Source: Pseudomonas fluorescens
Lineage (GTDB): Bacteria; Pseudomonadota; Gammaproteobacteria; Pseudomonadales; Pseudomonadaceae
Length of the DNA stretch: 64,000 nt
Assembly (NCBI RefSeq): GCF_902498185.1
Contig: NZ_CABVIX010000004.1
Location: 309,025 to 373,024, forward strand
Direction of reading: 5' to 3'
Each line of letters opens with the position of its first letter. The first letter of the stretch is position 1. A program made the translations under genes and the position numbers. The notes beneath the pieces are model-generated. The model was not told where the DNA came from. It was given only the letters and a program-made list of their open reading frames with translations, and searched no databases. Positions 14,983-23,997 of this stretch are shown here, one piece after another.

Positions 14983-15104
14983 AAAACTAGGCTAGTCATC
15001 TATTAGCGTGCCGCTGTGTGCAGTACAAACTCGTCAATCAGTGATCAAGACTGGAGGTATCGGCGTGAATCTATAACAACAAAGCCTTCACCCAGGAGAG
15101 CAGC

Positions 15105-15893
15105 ATGAAACACACGCGATACGTGGCACTCGAGCCCGATGCGAAGGGTTTTATCGACTACCCGCAGCAGGATCATGCGGTGTGGAACACCTTGATCGCC
15201 CGCCAGTTGAAAGTGCTCGAGGGCCGTGCGTGCCAGGAGTACATGGATGGCATCGAACAGCTTGGCCTGCCCCATGATCGCATCCCGCAACTCAGCGAGA
15301 TCAACAAGGTGCTGGGCGCCACCACCGGCTGGCAGGTCGCACGCGTACCGGCATTGATTCCCTTCCAGACCTTTTTCGAACTGCTGGCCAGCAAACGCTT
15401 TCCAGTGGCCACGTTCATTCGTACCGCCCAAGAGCTCGATTACCTGCAAGAGCCCGACATTTTCCACGAGATATTCGGACACTGCCCCCTGTTGACCAAC
15501 CCCTGGTTCGCCGAATTTACCCATACCTACGGCAAGCTAGGCCTCAGGGCGAGCAAGGAAGAGCGCGTCTACCTGGCACGCCTGTACTGGATGACCATCG
15601 AGTTCGGGCTAATGGAAACGCCGCAAGGGCAGAGAATCTACGGTGGCGGCATCCTCTCCTCGCCCAGGGAAACGGTCTACAGTCTGTCCAGCGAACCCGA
15701 ACACCAGGCCTTCGACCCGCTTGAAGCCATGCGCACGCCCTATCGGATCGACATCCTGCAACCCCTGTACTTCGTGCTGCCGAACCTGAAGCGCCTGTTC
15801 GACCTGGCTCACGAGGACATCATGGGCATGGTCCACCATGCCATGCAGCTGGGCCTGCACGCGCCGAAATTTCCACCTAAAGTAGCGGCGTGA
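15105..15893 (+). CDS. phhA: Phenylalanine-4-hydroxylase
   Basis: Fe(II)- and tetrahydropterin-dependent hydroxylation of phenylalanine to tyrosine. 262 residues, the bacterial monomeric length, catalytic domain only. Iron ligands are visible: two histidines in FHEIFGHCP and the glutamate in YWMTIEFGL. The ATG at 15105 has AGGAG seven bases upstream. It is followed 38 bases later by phhB, which recycles the pterin cofactor. Confidence 0.97.
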   Translation: MKHTRYVALEPDAKGFIDYPQQDHAVWNTLIARQLKVLEGRACQEYMDGIEQLGLPHDRIPQLSEINKVLGATTGWQVARVPALIPFQTFFELLASKRFPVATFIRTAQELDYLQEPDIFHEIFGHCPLLTNPWFAEFTHTYGKLGLRASKEERVYLARLYWMTIEFGLMETPQGQRIYGGGILSSPRETVYSLSSEPEHQAFDPLEAMRTPYRIDILQPLYFVLPNLKRLFDLAHEDIMGMVHHAMQLGLHAPKFPPKVAA

Positions 15894-15931
15894 GCCGCTC
15901 TGCCCGATAACAACTCGAACTGGAAAACATC

Positions 15932-16288
15932 ATGAATGCCCTGAATCAAGCCCATTGCGAAGCCTGCCGCGCTGACGCACCAAAAGTGACCGATGACGAA
16001 CTGGCTGTGTTGATCCGCGAGATCCCGGATTGGAACATCGAGGTCCGCGACGGGCACATGGAGCTCGAGCGGGCCTTTGCGTTCAAGAACTTCAAGCACG
16101 CGCTGGCGTTCACCAACGCAGTGGGCGAAATCGCCGAGGCCGAGGGGCATCACCCGGGTCTGCTGACTGAATGGGGCAAGGTCACCGTGACGTGGTGGAG
16201 CCACTCGATCAAGGGGCTGCACCGCAATGACTTCATCATGGCGGCGCGTACCGACGAGGCCGCAATGGCGGCTGAAGGCCGCAAGTAA
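15932..16288 (+). CDS. phhB: Pterin-4a-carbinolamine dehydratase
   Basis: Dehydrates 4a-hydroxytetrahydropterin, the by-product of PhhA, so the cofactor can be reduced again; it also supports phhA expression in Pseudomonas. 118 residues with the family core [20 protein letters not shown], containing the paired active-site histidines. It is in the phhA operon. The aromatic aminotransferase (phhC) that follows in P. aeruginosa is not present here. Confidence 0.97.
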   Translation: MNALNQAHCEACRADAPKVTDDELAVLIREIPDWNIEVRDGHMELERAFAFKNFKHALAFTNAVGEIAEAEGHHPGLLTEWGKVTVTWWSHSIKGLHRNDFIMAARTDEAAMAAEGRK

Positions 16289-16311
16289 GCCGGTTCGCAG
16301 GCGCATCACCC

Positions 16312-16339
16312 ATCGGACGGTGTACGAAAACCGTCCGAT
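16312..16339 (+). terminator. Hairpin after phhB, no clear U-tract
   Basis: A perfect 10-bp stem (16312-16321 with 16330-16339) with an 8-base loop, 23 bases after the phhB stop. No run of T follows, so a 3' stabilising hairpin or pause site is as likely as termination. Confidence 0.4.
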
Positions 16340-16477
16340 ATCCGCCCGCAAAGCCGACCGGCGACGGGGAAAATATTCATACTGTCATTCTGACTGCTGT
16401 ATCCTGCCCCAGCTTTTCGAAGCCTTCCCGCGCCTAGCGCAGCCTTACCCTTTCTCACACTTGCGAGGAACGACGAG

Positions 16478-16609
16478 ATGCATGAGATCCCGAATCTTCC
16501 CTTCCCAAGCCTGAAGCCAGAAGAGCAGTCCGTTGCCGCTCACCACGCTGAACCCGCTCAGACTGTCGAGCAGACTGGCGACGACAAACCCAGCGCCGAC
16601 CAGGAATAA
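16478..16609 (+). CDS. Small acidic protein of 43 residues
   Basis: ATG at 16478 preceded by GCGAGGAACGACGAG, a good ribosome site. The product begins MHEIPNLPFPSLKPEEQSVA and ends GDDKPSADQE; it is hydrophilic and acidic, with no membrane segment or known domain. It lies 190 bases after phhB, behind the hairpin, so probably has its own promoter. I do not recognise a function. The evidence is the ribosome site and coding-like codon use, so confidence is moderate. Confidence 0.55.
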   Translation: MHEIPNLPFPSLKPEEQSVAAHHAEPAQTVEQTGDDKPSADQE

Positions 16610-16627
16610 CCGCGCACCCCAGCGGCA

Positions 16628-16674
16628 GTGTGAAAACGGCTGACCTGTCAGACACCGTCATCACGTTTTCACAC
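16628..16674. terminator. Nested inverted repeat between convergent genes
   Basis: Eleven-base perfect arms (GTGTGAAAACG at 16628-16638, CGTTTTCACAC at 16664-16674) enclose a smaller CTGAC/GTCAG hairpin. It lies between the 43-residue gene and the end of ydiJ, which converge. A bidirectional terminator or 3' mRNA structure is likely, though no long U-tract follows on either strand. Confidence 0.45.
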
Positions 16675-16714
16675 CGTCTGGAATGAACGCCGTTACACCC
16701 CTCCTCCACGCTGC

Positions 16715-19700
16715 TTAGCGCTGGGCGTATTGCAACACCACTTCCAATGGATGACGCAATTGACGATCCGCCAGGCGCTTGACCTGACTGCGGCACGAAT
16801 AACCCGTGGCCAGTGCTTCGCCCTGTTTGTCCAGCTTGGTCGCCCAGGACTGCTCGAAGATGGTTCGGGAGCTTTCCTGGTTGCGCGCTTCGTGGCCATA
16901 GGTGCCCGACATGCCGCAGCAGCCGGTGGCCTCGGTGACCAGGGTCAGGCCCAGGCGGCTGAACACCTGTTCCCACTGGCGGGTACTGGCTGGCACGTTG
17001 GTCTTCTCGGTGCAGTGAGCCATCAGCCGGAAGCTGCCTGCAGCGGCCGTTGCCTGCTCGGGCAGTACATCAACCAGCCACTCCTGTGGCAGCAACACCT
17101 TCGGGCAATCTTCAAGGCCGTCGACCTTCTGGTACTCCTGGCGGTAGACCAGTGTCATCGCAGGGTCCAGGCCCACCAACGGCACGCCGCACTCGGCCAG
17201 CGCCTTGAGCTGGCTGGCATTGCGCACCGCCGCCTTGGCGAAGGCACCCAGGAAGCCCTGTACATGCAGCGGCTTGCCGTTGGCGCTGTAGGGCGCCAGG
17301 AACACGCGATGACCCAGGCGGTGCGCCAGCTCGATGAATGCGGCCAGCAGCGGTGTTTCGAAGTAACGGGTGAAGGCATCCTGCACCAGCACGATGCTGC
17401 GCTCGCGCTCGGCCGCACTCAACTCCCGCAGCGCGGGCACGCTGGCGACGCCGACGCGGCAACGGGTCAGGGTCGACTGCAGGTTGAAACGACTGATCAG
17501 CGGGCTGTCGACCATGCCGACCTGATTGGCCAGCAGCTTGCTGACCCACTTCGACCCCATCACCGCGTTGTACAGGCCAGGAGCGTGGGCCATGTAAGGG
17601 ATGGTGAACTCCAGCGAGCCGATCAGGTAGTCACGCATCGGACGCTGGTAGCGGCCGTGATAAAGCTCCAGGAAGCGCGAGCGGAACTCCGGCACATTGA
17701 CCTTGATCGGGCACTGCCCTGCGCAGGATTTGCACGCCAGGCAGCCAGCCATGGCGTCGTATACCTCGTGGGAGAAATCCTCTTGGCCATGCTGTCGTGC
17801 ACGATTGTTGCGCAGCCGCGCTGGCAGGCCCTTGATCCATGAAGTGCGCTTGCGCGCTGCGGCCAGCACGTCGATATTGGCCGCGCCTTGCAGCCGCAGC
17901 CACTCGCGGATCAGCGATGCGCGGCCCTTGGGCGAATGCTGGCGTTCACGCGTCGCCTTCCACGACGGGCACATGGCGTCGTTGGGGTCGTAGTTGTAAC
18001 AGGCGCCATTGCCGTTGCAGTGCACAGCACTGCCGAAGCTCTGCCAGACGCGTTCGTCAATCGTGCGGTCGAGGTCGCCGCGCAGGGTCACCTCGTCGAC
18101 CTTGATCAGGCCGTCGGCGCTGTCTGGCGGCGTGCAGATCTTGCCGGGATTGAGCTGGTTGTGCGGGTCGAAGGCGCCCTTGAGGCGCTGCAGCGCCGGG
18201 TACAGCGCGCCGAAGTACTCGGGTACGTACTCCGAACGCAGGCCCTTGCCGTGCTCACCCCAGAGCAGGCCGCCGTAGCGCTTGGTCAAGGCCGCTACCG
18301 CATCGGAGATCGGCTTGACCAGGGCGGCCTGCGCGGGGTCTTTCATGTCCAGCGCCGGGCGGACGTGGAGCACGCCGGCGTCGACGTGGCCAAACATGCC
18401 GTAGGCCAGCCCGTGGCCGTCGAGCAGTGCACGAAATTCCGCGATATAGTCCGCCAGTTGCTCGGGTGGTACGGCAGTGTCTTCCACGAAAGGTTGTGGC
18501 CGCACTTCGCCCTCGACGTTGCCAAGCAGGCCTACCGAGCGTTTGCGCATGACGTAGACACGGGTAACTGCCTCAGAGCCTTCTGCCAGGGTATGACCCA
18601 GGCGCTCGACGCTGGAGTCGGTCTGCAAGTGCGCGACGAAGTCTTGAACCCGCGCATTCACCTCCTCTGGCTCATCCCCGCAGAATTCAACCAGGTTTAT
18701 ACCCAGGGTCGGCCGCTCGGCGTGCGTCGGGAAATACTCGGCGACGCTGTGCCAGACGATGTCTTTCATCGCCAGCATCAGCACCTTGGAATCCACGGTC
18801 TCGATCGACAGCGGCTTGTGCGCCATCAATGCATTGGCATCGCGCAACGCGTCCATGAAACTGCTGTAGCGCACGTTGACCAGAACCGCGTATTTCGGGA
18901 TCGGCAGCACATTGAGCTTGGCCTCGACCACATAGCCCAACGAGCCTTCGGCACCGCACAGCACGCTGTTGAGGTTGAAGCGGGCCTGCTCGTCGCGCAG
19001 GTGCGCCAGGTCATAGCCGGTCAGGCAGCGGTTGAGCTTGGGAAAGGTACTCTCGATCAGCTCGGCCTGTGTCAGCTGGATGTCACGGGCGGTGCGATAC
19101 ACCTCGCCAATGCGGCCAGGCGCGGCGCAGGCCTGCTCCAGCGTCTGGTCGTCGATCGGCAGGCTGTGCAGGCGCTCGCCGCCCAGCAGCACGCTGTGCA
19201 GTTCGAGGACGTGGTCTCGGGTCTTGCCGTAGGTGCAGCTGCCCTGCCCGCTGGCATCGGTATTGATCATGCCGCCGACAGTGGCGCGGTTGGAGGTGGA
19301 CAGCTCCGGGGCGAAGAACAGGCCGTGGGGCTTGAGCGCGGCGTTGAGCTGGTCCTTGACCACACCGGCTTGCACCCGCACCCACCGCTCTTCGACGTTG
19401 ATCTCGAGGATCTGGTTCATGTGCCGCGAAAGGTCGACGACGATGCCATCGGTCAGCGACTGGCCGTTGGTGCCAGTACCGCCGCCACGCGGCGTCAACT
19501 TGATCTCGCGAAAGCGTGGCTCGGCCATCAGCGCGGCGATGCGCACCACATCGTCGGCATCCCGCGGAAATACCGCAGCCTGTGGCATGCGCTGGTAGAT
19601 GGAGTTGTCGGTGGCGAGCACAGTCCGGGTGCCATAGTCGGCACTCAGCTGGCCCTGGAAGCCGCTGACACGCAGAGCTTCGAGAAATTCGGGATAGTTG

Positions 19701-19735
19701 GCGGCAGGGGCGCTGGTCGGCAGCTGGGCGATCAT
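16715..19735 (-). CDS. ydiJ: FAD/FeS D-2-hydroxyacid dehydrogenase, YdiJ type
   Basis: A 1006-residue fusion: N-terminal FAD-binding PCMH domain (about 40-280; LTPRGGGTGTNGQSLTDG and the TVGGMINTDASGQGS region), FAD-linked oxidase C-terminal domain (to about 540), then an iron-sulfur domain (CLACKSCAGQCP near 665) and a CCG-type redox domain (ending near TGCCGMSGTYGHE). This is the architecture of YdiJ, reported as a D-2-hydroxyglutarate dehydrogenase. It is cytoplasmic or loosely membrane-bound and feeds electrons to the respiratory chain by inference. It is divergent from a LysR gene that may regulate it. Confidence 0.9.
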   Translation of the reverse strand: MIAQLPTSAPAANYPEFLEALRVSGFQGQLSADYGTRTVLATDNSIYQRMPQAAVFPRDADDVVRIAALMAEPRFREIKLTPRGGGTGTNGQSLTDGIVVDLSRHMNQILEINVEERWVRVQAGVVKDQLNAALKPHGLFFAPELSTSNRATVGGMINTDASGQGSCTYGKTRDHVLELHSVLLGGERLHSLPIDDQTLEQACAAPGRIGEVYRTARDIQLTQAELIESTFPKLNRCLTGYDLAHLRDEQARFNLNSVLCGAEGSLGYVVEAKLNVLPIPKYAVLVNVRYSSFMDALRDANALMAHKPLSIETVDSKVLMLAMKDIVWHSVAEYFPTHAERPTLGINLVEFCGDEPEEVNARVQDFVAHLQTDSSVERLGHTLAEGSEAVTRVYVMRKRSVGLLGNVEGEVRPQPFVEDTAVPPEQLADYIAEFRALLDGHGLAYGMFGHVDAGVLHVRPALDMKDPAQAALVKPISDAVAALTKRYGGLLWGEHGKGLRSEYVPEYFGALYPALQRLKGAFDPHNQLNPGKICTPPDSADGLIKVDEVTLRGDLDRTIDERVWQSFGSAVHCNGNGACYNYDPNDAMCPSWKATRERQHSPKGRASLIREWLRLQGAANIDVLAAARKRTSWIKGLPARLRNNRARQHGQEDFSHEVYDAMAGCLACKSCAGQCPIKVNVPEFRSRFLELYHGRYQRPMRDYLIGSLEFTIPYMAHAPGLYNAVMGSKWVSKLLANQVGMVDSPLISRFNLQSTLTRCRVGVASVPALRELSAAERERSIVLVQDAFTRYFETPLLAAFIELAHRLGHRVFLAPYSANGKPLHVQGFLGAFAKAAVRNASQLKALAECGVPLVGLDPAMTLVYRQEYQKVDGLEDCPKVLLPQEWLVDVLPEQATAAAGSFRLMAHCTEKTNVPASTRQWEQVFSRLGLTLVTEATGCCGMSGTYGHEARNQESSRTIFEQSWATKLDKQGEALATGYSCRSQVKRLADRQLRHPLEVVLQYAQR

Positions 19736-19885
19736 CAGGGGATGCCTCTTTTATCGGCTAATTCACGAAAAACCTGTCATCACGGCATGAGTCTGTCAGG
19801 ACACGGATGACGAATGAGCCAATGTTCCTGTAGTTTGAGTGCAAGGGCAAACGGATAATCCTGCCGCTATCAATGACTTTTATGA

Positions 19886-20770
19886 ATGAATTACCGCCAC
19901 CTCACACCGTCGATGTCGCTGCTGCTGGCCTTCGAGGCGGCCGCCCGGCATGAAAGCTACACCCGTGCCGCCGCCGAGCTGTCGCTGACCCAGAGCGCAG
20001 TCAGCCGCCAGGTGCAGGCGCTGGAGCAGCAGCTGGGCCTGACCCTGTTCCGCCGCGAGGGGCGCCAGGTGCAACTCACCGACGTTGGCCGGCTCTACCA
20101 GCGCGAGCTGAGCGAGGCGCTGGGACGGATCCGCAGCGCTACCTTGCAGGCACTTGCCTATCAATCGGGCGTTGGCACGTTGCGGCTGGCCACCCTGCCG
20201 ACTTTCGGCTCGAAGTGGCTGCTACCGCGCCTGCATGATTTCTACGCGGCACACCCGGGCATGCTGGTGCACATTCATTCGCGTATCGAAGCCATCAACT
20301 TCGACACCAGTGAGATCGACGCCGCCATCGGCGTGGCCAGCGCAGACCTTCCCGGCCTGGTCTGTCATCGACTGCATGCCGAGGAACTGGTAGTGATCCT
20401 GCCGCCGGAAGCGGCGCGGGAAAGCGAGGCGTGGAGCCCGGCGCGCATCAGCGGGCAGGTGCTGCTCAATGTCGCCAACAACCCACACGCATGGGGGGAA
20501 TGGTTTTCCCACCACGCCCTGGCGCACCGGGCGATGCGGCTGGGGCCGAGCTTCGAGTTGACGTCGCATCTGATTCAGGCGGTTCGGGCAGGGATCGGGA
20601 TCGGGCTGGTACCCAAGGTGCTGGTGGCGGAGGAGTTGGCAAGCGGGGAGTTGTTCAGCGCGGGATTGCCTTTTGCCAGCCAGCGTAGCTACTACCTGAT
20701 GTATCCGCCGCGCAACGAGGCACTGCCGTCGTTGCGGGCTTTTCGGGGGTGGTTGCTGGAGCAGCTCTAA
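19886..20770 (+). CDS. LysR-family transcriptional regulator, GcvA-like
   Basis: 294 residues. The winged helix-turn-helix fills the first 65 (FEAAARHESYTRAAAELSLT, QSAVSRQVQALEQQLG), followed by a LysR substrate-binding domain. The start MNYRHLTPSM is at the second of two overlapping ATGs. It is divergent from ydiJ across 150 bases, the usual arrangement for a LysR regulator and its target, so control of ydiJ is a fair inference. The effector is unknown. It ends 8 bases from the convergent aroP stop. Confidence 0.9.
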   Translation: MNYRHLTPSMSLLLAFEAAARHESYTRAAAELSLTQSAVSRQVQALEQQLGLTLFRREGRQVQLTDVGRLYQRELSEALGRIRSATLQALAYQSGVGTLRLATLPTFGSKWLLPRLHDFYAAHPGMLVHIHSRIEAINFDTSEIDAAIGVASADLPGLVCHRLHAEELVVILPPEAARESEAWSPARISGQVLLNVANNPHAWGEWFSHHALAHRAMRLGPSFELTSHLIQAVRAGIGIGLVPKVLVAEELASGELFSAGLPFASQRSYYLMYPPRNEALPSLRAFRGWLLEQL

Positions 20771-20778
20771 GGGCAGTG

Positions 20779-22197
20779 TTACTTAGCCACCGATCCCACT
20801 ACTCCATTGCTGCGCGTCGCACGCTTGCTCTTGAGCAGATAGAACCCATACATCACCACCAGCCACACCGGAATCGCATACACCGATACATTGATCCCGG
20901 GGATCATCAGCATGATGCCCAGGATCAGCACCACGAAGGCCAGGCACAGGTAGTTGCCGTAGGGATACCACAGCGCCTTGAACAGCGGCTTCTGCCCGGT
21001 GCGGTCCAGGTGCTGGCGGAACTTGAGGTGCGAGAAGCTGATCATCGCCCAGTTGATCACCAGGGCCGCGACCACCAGCGACATCAGCAGCTCCAGCGCG
21101 TGCTGGGGCATGAAGTAGTTGAGCAGCACTGCCACCAGCGTTACCACCGCCGAGGCCAGGATCGAACGCACCGGCACGCCGCGCTGGTCGATCTTTGCCA
21201 GGCCCGCAGGGGCATCGCCCTGCTCGGCCATGCCGTAGAGCATGCGGGCATTGCAGTAGGTGCCGCTGTTGTACACCGACAGCGCCGCGGTCAAGACCAC
21301 GAAGTTCAGCAGGTGCGCGGCCACGTCACTGCCCAGCAGCGAGAACACTTGCACGAACGGGCTGCTGCCGTAGCTGCCGCCGGAGGCATCGATGCTGGTG
21401 ACCAGGGCATCCCACGGAGTCAGCGACAGCAGCACCACCAAGGCGCCGATGTAGAAGATCAGGATGCGGTAGATGACCTGGTTGATCGCCTTGGGGATCA
21501 CGGTCCTGGGCTGGTCCGCCTCGGCGGCGGTGAAGCCGAGCATCTCGAGACCGCCAAAGGAGAACATGATGATCGCCAGGGCCATGACCAGCCCGCTGAC
21601 GCCATTGGGGAAGAATCCGCCGTGCTCCCACAGGTTGCTGACAGAGGCGTCCGGTCCACCGCTGCCGCTGGCCAGCAGGTAGCAGCCCAGGGCGATCATG
21701 CCGACGATAGCGACCACCTTGATGATCGCGAACCAGAATTCGGCCTCGCCGAATACCTTGACGTTCATCAGGTTGATGCCGTTGATCAGCAGGAAGAACG
21801 CGGCCGCTGTGACCCAGGTCGGGATCTCTGGCCACCAGTAGTGGACGTACTTGCCGACGGCTGACAATTCCGACATGCCGACCAGAATATAGAGCACCCA
21901 GCAGTTCCAACCGGACAAGAAGCCCGCGAAACCGCCCCAGTACTTGTGCGCAAAGTGGCTGAAGGAGCCGGCCACCGGCTCTTCGACAATCATCTCGCCG
22001 AGCTGGCGCATGATCATGAAGGCGATGAAGCCGCAGACTGCATATCCCAGGATCATCGAGGGACCGGCTGACTTCATCACACCGGCCGAGCCCAGGAACA
22101 GGCCGGTGCCGATGGCCCCGCCCAGGGCAATCAACTGGATATGGCGATTTTTCAGGCCGCGCTTGAGCTCACCTGACTGCGTGTTTTGTCCACTCAT
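20779..22197 (-). CDS. aroP: Aromatic amino acid permease, AroP/PheP type
   Basis: Inner-membrane amino acid:proton symporter of the APC family, 472 residues, about twelve membrane segments. The N-terminus LKRGLKNRHIQLIALGGAIG and the blocks EEPVAGSFSHFAHKYWGGFA and GGLEMLGFTAAEADQPRTVI are near-identical to E. coli AroP as remembered. The start is at 22197 (MSGQNTQSGELKRG), not an upstream in-frame codon at 22272. It imports phenylalanine, tyrosine and tryptophan, a good match to the nearby phh genes. A TyrR-type box lies far upstream. Confidence 0.88.
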   Translation of the reverse strand: MSGQNTQSGELKRGLKNRHIQLIALGGAIGTGLFLGSAGVMKSAGPSMILGYAVCGFIAFMIMRQLGEMIVEEPVAGSFSHFAHKYWGGFAGFLSGWNCWVLYILVGMSELSAVGKYVHYWWPEIPTWVTAAAFFLLINGINLMNVKVFGEAEFWFAIIKVVAIVGMIALGCYLLASGSGGPDASVSNLWEHGGFFPNGVSGLVMALAIIMFSFGGLEMLGFTAAEADQPRTVIPKAINQVIYRILIFYIGALVVLLSLTPWDALVTSIDASGGSYGSSPFVQVFSLLGSDVAAHLLNFVVLTAALSVYNSGTYCNARMLYGMAEQGDAPAGLAKIDQRGVPVRSILASAVVTLVAVLLNYFMPQHALELLMSLVVAALVINWAMISFSHLKFRQHLDRTGQKPLFKALWYPYGNYLCLAFVVLILGIMLMIPGINVSVYAIPVWLVVMYGFYLLKSKRATRSNGVVGSVAK

Positions 22198-22776
22198 GAA
22201 CGAAGTCACCTGCTTGTTTTTATCTGTGACGGGATCGGACCCACCGCGCTCGTGGCGCAGCGGAATGGGCAAGGCAGGGTTACCTTGGATTCTTGGACGG
22301 GTGGGGTTCAGCCGGGCGCGAACGCGGGGCGAATCAACCGGAAGTCAGCAAGAGTGCGCTGTACGCATTGGAGTCACAGATAAAACGCGGCGCATTGTAT
22401 ACCTCTGCAGACGCGCAGGGGTCAACGCGTTGCGTATTTGTCTGACGACGGGACGCACCGGTCCTGGGGAAGAAGCAAAGCCTGGGGGAATGAATGGCGT
22501 ACATTGCGCCTCCGATTCTTGTTATCGGGGCTATATCAACGTGAATAGGGGATTCAGGCAAGAGAGGCGGACGGTCAGAAGGACGCGCAGACAGTCGCAA
22601 GTTGGAAGATTATATTTACATGGCAGGAAAAATCGCCCGTGGGCATCAGAAAAGCCAACAGGCTGTAACGGAAAATTTACAAGCTGGTTCAGAAATTTTA
22701 CTGCCGTCTGCAGGGCCTTCAAGCGGGCTTGCCCTGAAGGAGCCAACAGACCGGGGAGGTCTGCCGGCTCATCACA
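22198..22776. other. 579-base gap upstream of aroP
   Basis: No gene is convincing. The gap lies between two minus-strand genes, so promoters here should serve aroP. It has a PhhR-like box (22664-22681) and a hairpin-forming segment (22711-22740: CAGGGC/GCCCTG overlapping CCTTCA/TGAAGG) just past the rluB stop, which may end rluB transcription. The rest has shifting base composition and no identifiable element. Confidence 0.55.
22664..22681. promoter_or_regulatory. TyrR/PhhR-like box far upstream of aroP
   Basis: TGTAAC-N6-TTTACA, one mismatch from TGTAAA-N6-TTTACA. It is about 470 bases before the aroP start, in a region where aroP is the only gene that could use it. Aromatic permease genes are known members of PhhR regulons in P. 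putida. Confidence 0.5.
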
Positions 22777-23838
22777 TCAAGGACGCGGCTTGGTACGACT
22801 GCCACCTGGCTTGCCGCCAGTGGTCGGTTTGCCTGGACGCTTCTTCATGTCGCTCGGACGCTCGGCCACCGCGCTGCCACGATTACCCTTGCGCGCAGCT
22901 TCATCGCGCGGCTGGCGCGCAGGGCGCTCACCGGTCGCTTCGGCAGCTGGACGCAGGCTGCGCACGCGCTCGTTACGGCCCATGGGACGTGTCGACTTGC
23001 GCTGCAGGCGCTCGAGCTTGTCCTTGGACTTGAGATTCAGCGCCGGCAGGGCCACAGGCTTGAGGCCGACTTCAGCCGCAAGGATGTCGATCTCGCCCTG
23101 GCTCATTTCGCGCCAGCGACCCATCGGCAGGTCGGAGTTGAGGAACACCGGACCGAAACGCACGCGCTTCAGGCGGCTGACCACCAGCCCCTGGGATTCC
23201 CACAGGCGGCGGACTTCGCGGTTGCGGCCTTCCATCACCACGCAGTGATACCAGTGGTTGAAGCCTTCACCGCCAGGGGCTTGCTGGATGTCGGTGAAAC
23301 GTGCCGGGCCATCTTCGAGCATCACGCCGTTTTTCAGGCGGGTGATCATGTCGTCGTCGACTTCACCGCGTACGCGCACGGCATACTCGCGGTCCATCTC
23401 GTAGGACGGGTGCATCAGACGGTTGGCCAGCTCGCCGTCGGTGGTGAACATCAACAGACCGGTAGTGTTGATGTCGAGGCGGCCAATGTTGATCCAGCGG
23501 CCTTCCTTCGGACGCGGCAGGCGATCGAACACGGTCTGACGGCCTTCTGGGTCGTCACGGGTGCAGATCTCGCCATCAGGCTTGTTGTACATGATCACGC
23601 GGCGCACGGTTTCGGCGGCTTCTTCGCGCTTGATCACCTTGCCATCGACGGCGATTGCATCGTGCATATCGACGCGCTGGCCAAGAGAGGCGGCAACGCC
23701 GTTGACCTTGATGCGGCCCTGGCTGATCCAGGCTTCGACGTCACGGCGCGAGCCCACGCCGATACGCGCGAGGACTTTCTGCAGTTTTTCGCCAGCTGGC
23801 GGCAGGGTTTGGGGTTCTTGCAGGTCTTTGTCAGTCAT
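22777..23838 (-). CDS. rluB: 23S rRNA pseudouridine synthase RluB
   Basis: Makes pseudouridine 2605 in 23S rRNA (E. coli numbering). 353 residues from the ATG at 23838 (MTDKDLQEPQ) with GGGAGGTG upstream. An S4 RNA-binding domain spans about 20-75 (EKLQKVLARIGVGSRRDVEA). The RsuA/RluB catalytic domain carries the catalytic aspartate in GRLDINTTGLL. A basic, low-complexity C-terminal tail of ~90 residues, rich in R, K and P, is typical of Pseudomonas RluB. It is last in the RNase AM - yciO - scpA - scpB - rluB cluster. Confidence 0.95.
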   Translation of the reverse strand: MTDKDLQEPQTLPPAGEKLQKVLARIGVGSRRDVEAWISQGRIKVNGVAASLGQRVDMHDAIAVDGKVIKREEAAETVRRVIMYNKPDGEICTRDDPEGRQTVFDRLPRPKEGRWINIGRLDINTTGLLMFTTDGELANRLMHPSYEMDREYAVRVRGEVDDDMITRLKNGVMLEDGPARFTDIQQAPGGEGFNHWYHCVVMEGRNREVRRLWESQGLVVSRLKRVRFGPVFLNSDLPMGRWREMSQGEIDILAAEVGLKPVALPALNLKSKDKLERLQRKSTRPMGRNERVRSLRPAAEATGERPARQPRDEAARKGNRGSAVAERPSDMKKRPGKPTTGGKPGGSRTKPRP

Positions 23839-23997
23839 CTGGGCACCTCCCGGTGTAGGAATTGAATCTGTTTCTGGCGACGAATGCGCCAAAAGGCCGC
23901 GCATCATACGCTGAAGATCACCTGCACGCACGTGAGACTTGGGGCGTCGGACACACCGCCCGAGGGTTTCCGCCAGAAGGTCGAGGTCGCCGCCGGA

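Noticed and set aside
22602..23033. A plus-strand gene starting in the aroP-rluB gap
   Set aside because: No ribosome site, no family resemblance, and most of it is antisense to the rluB tail.
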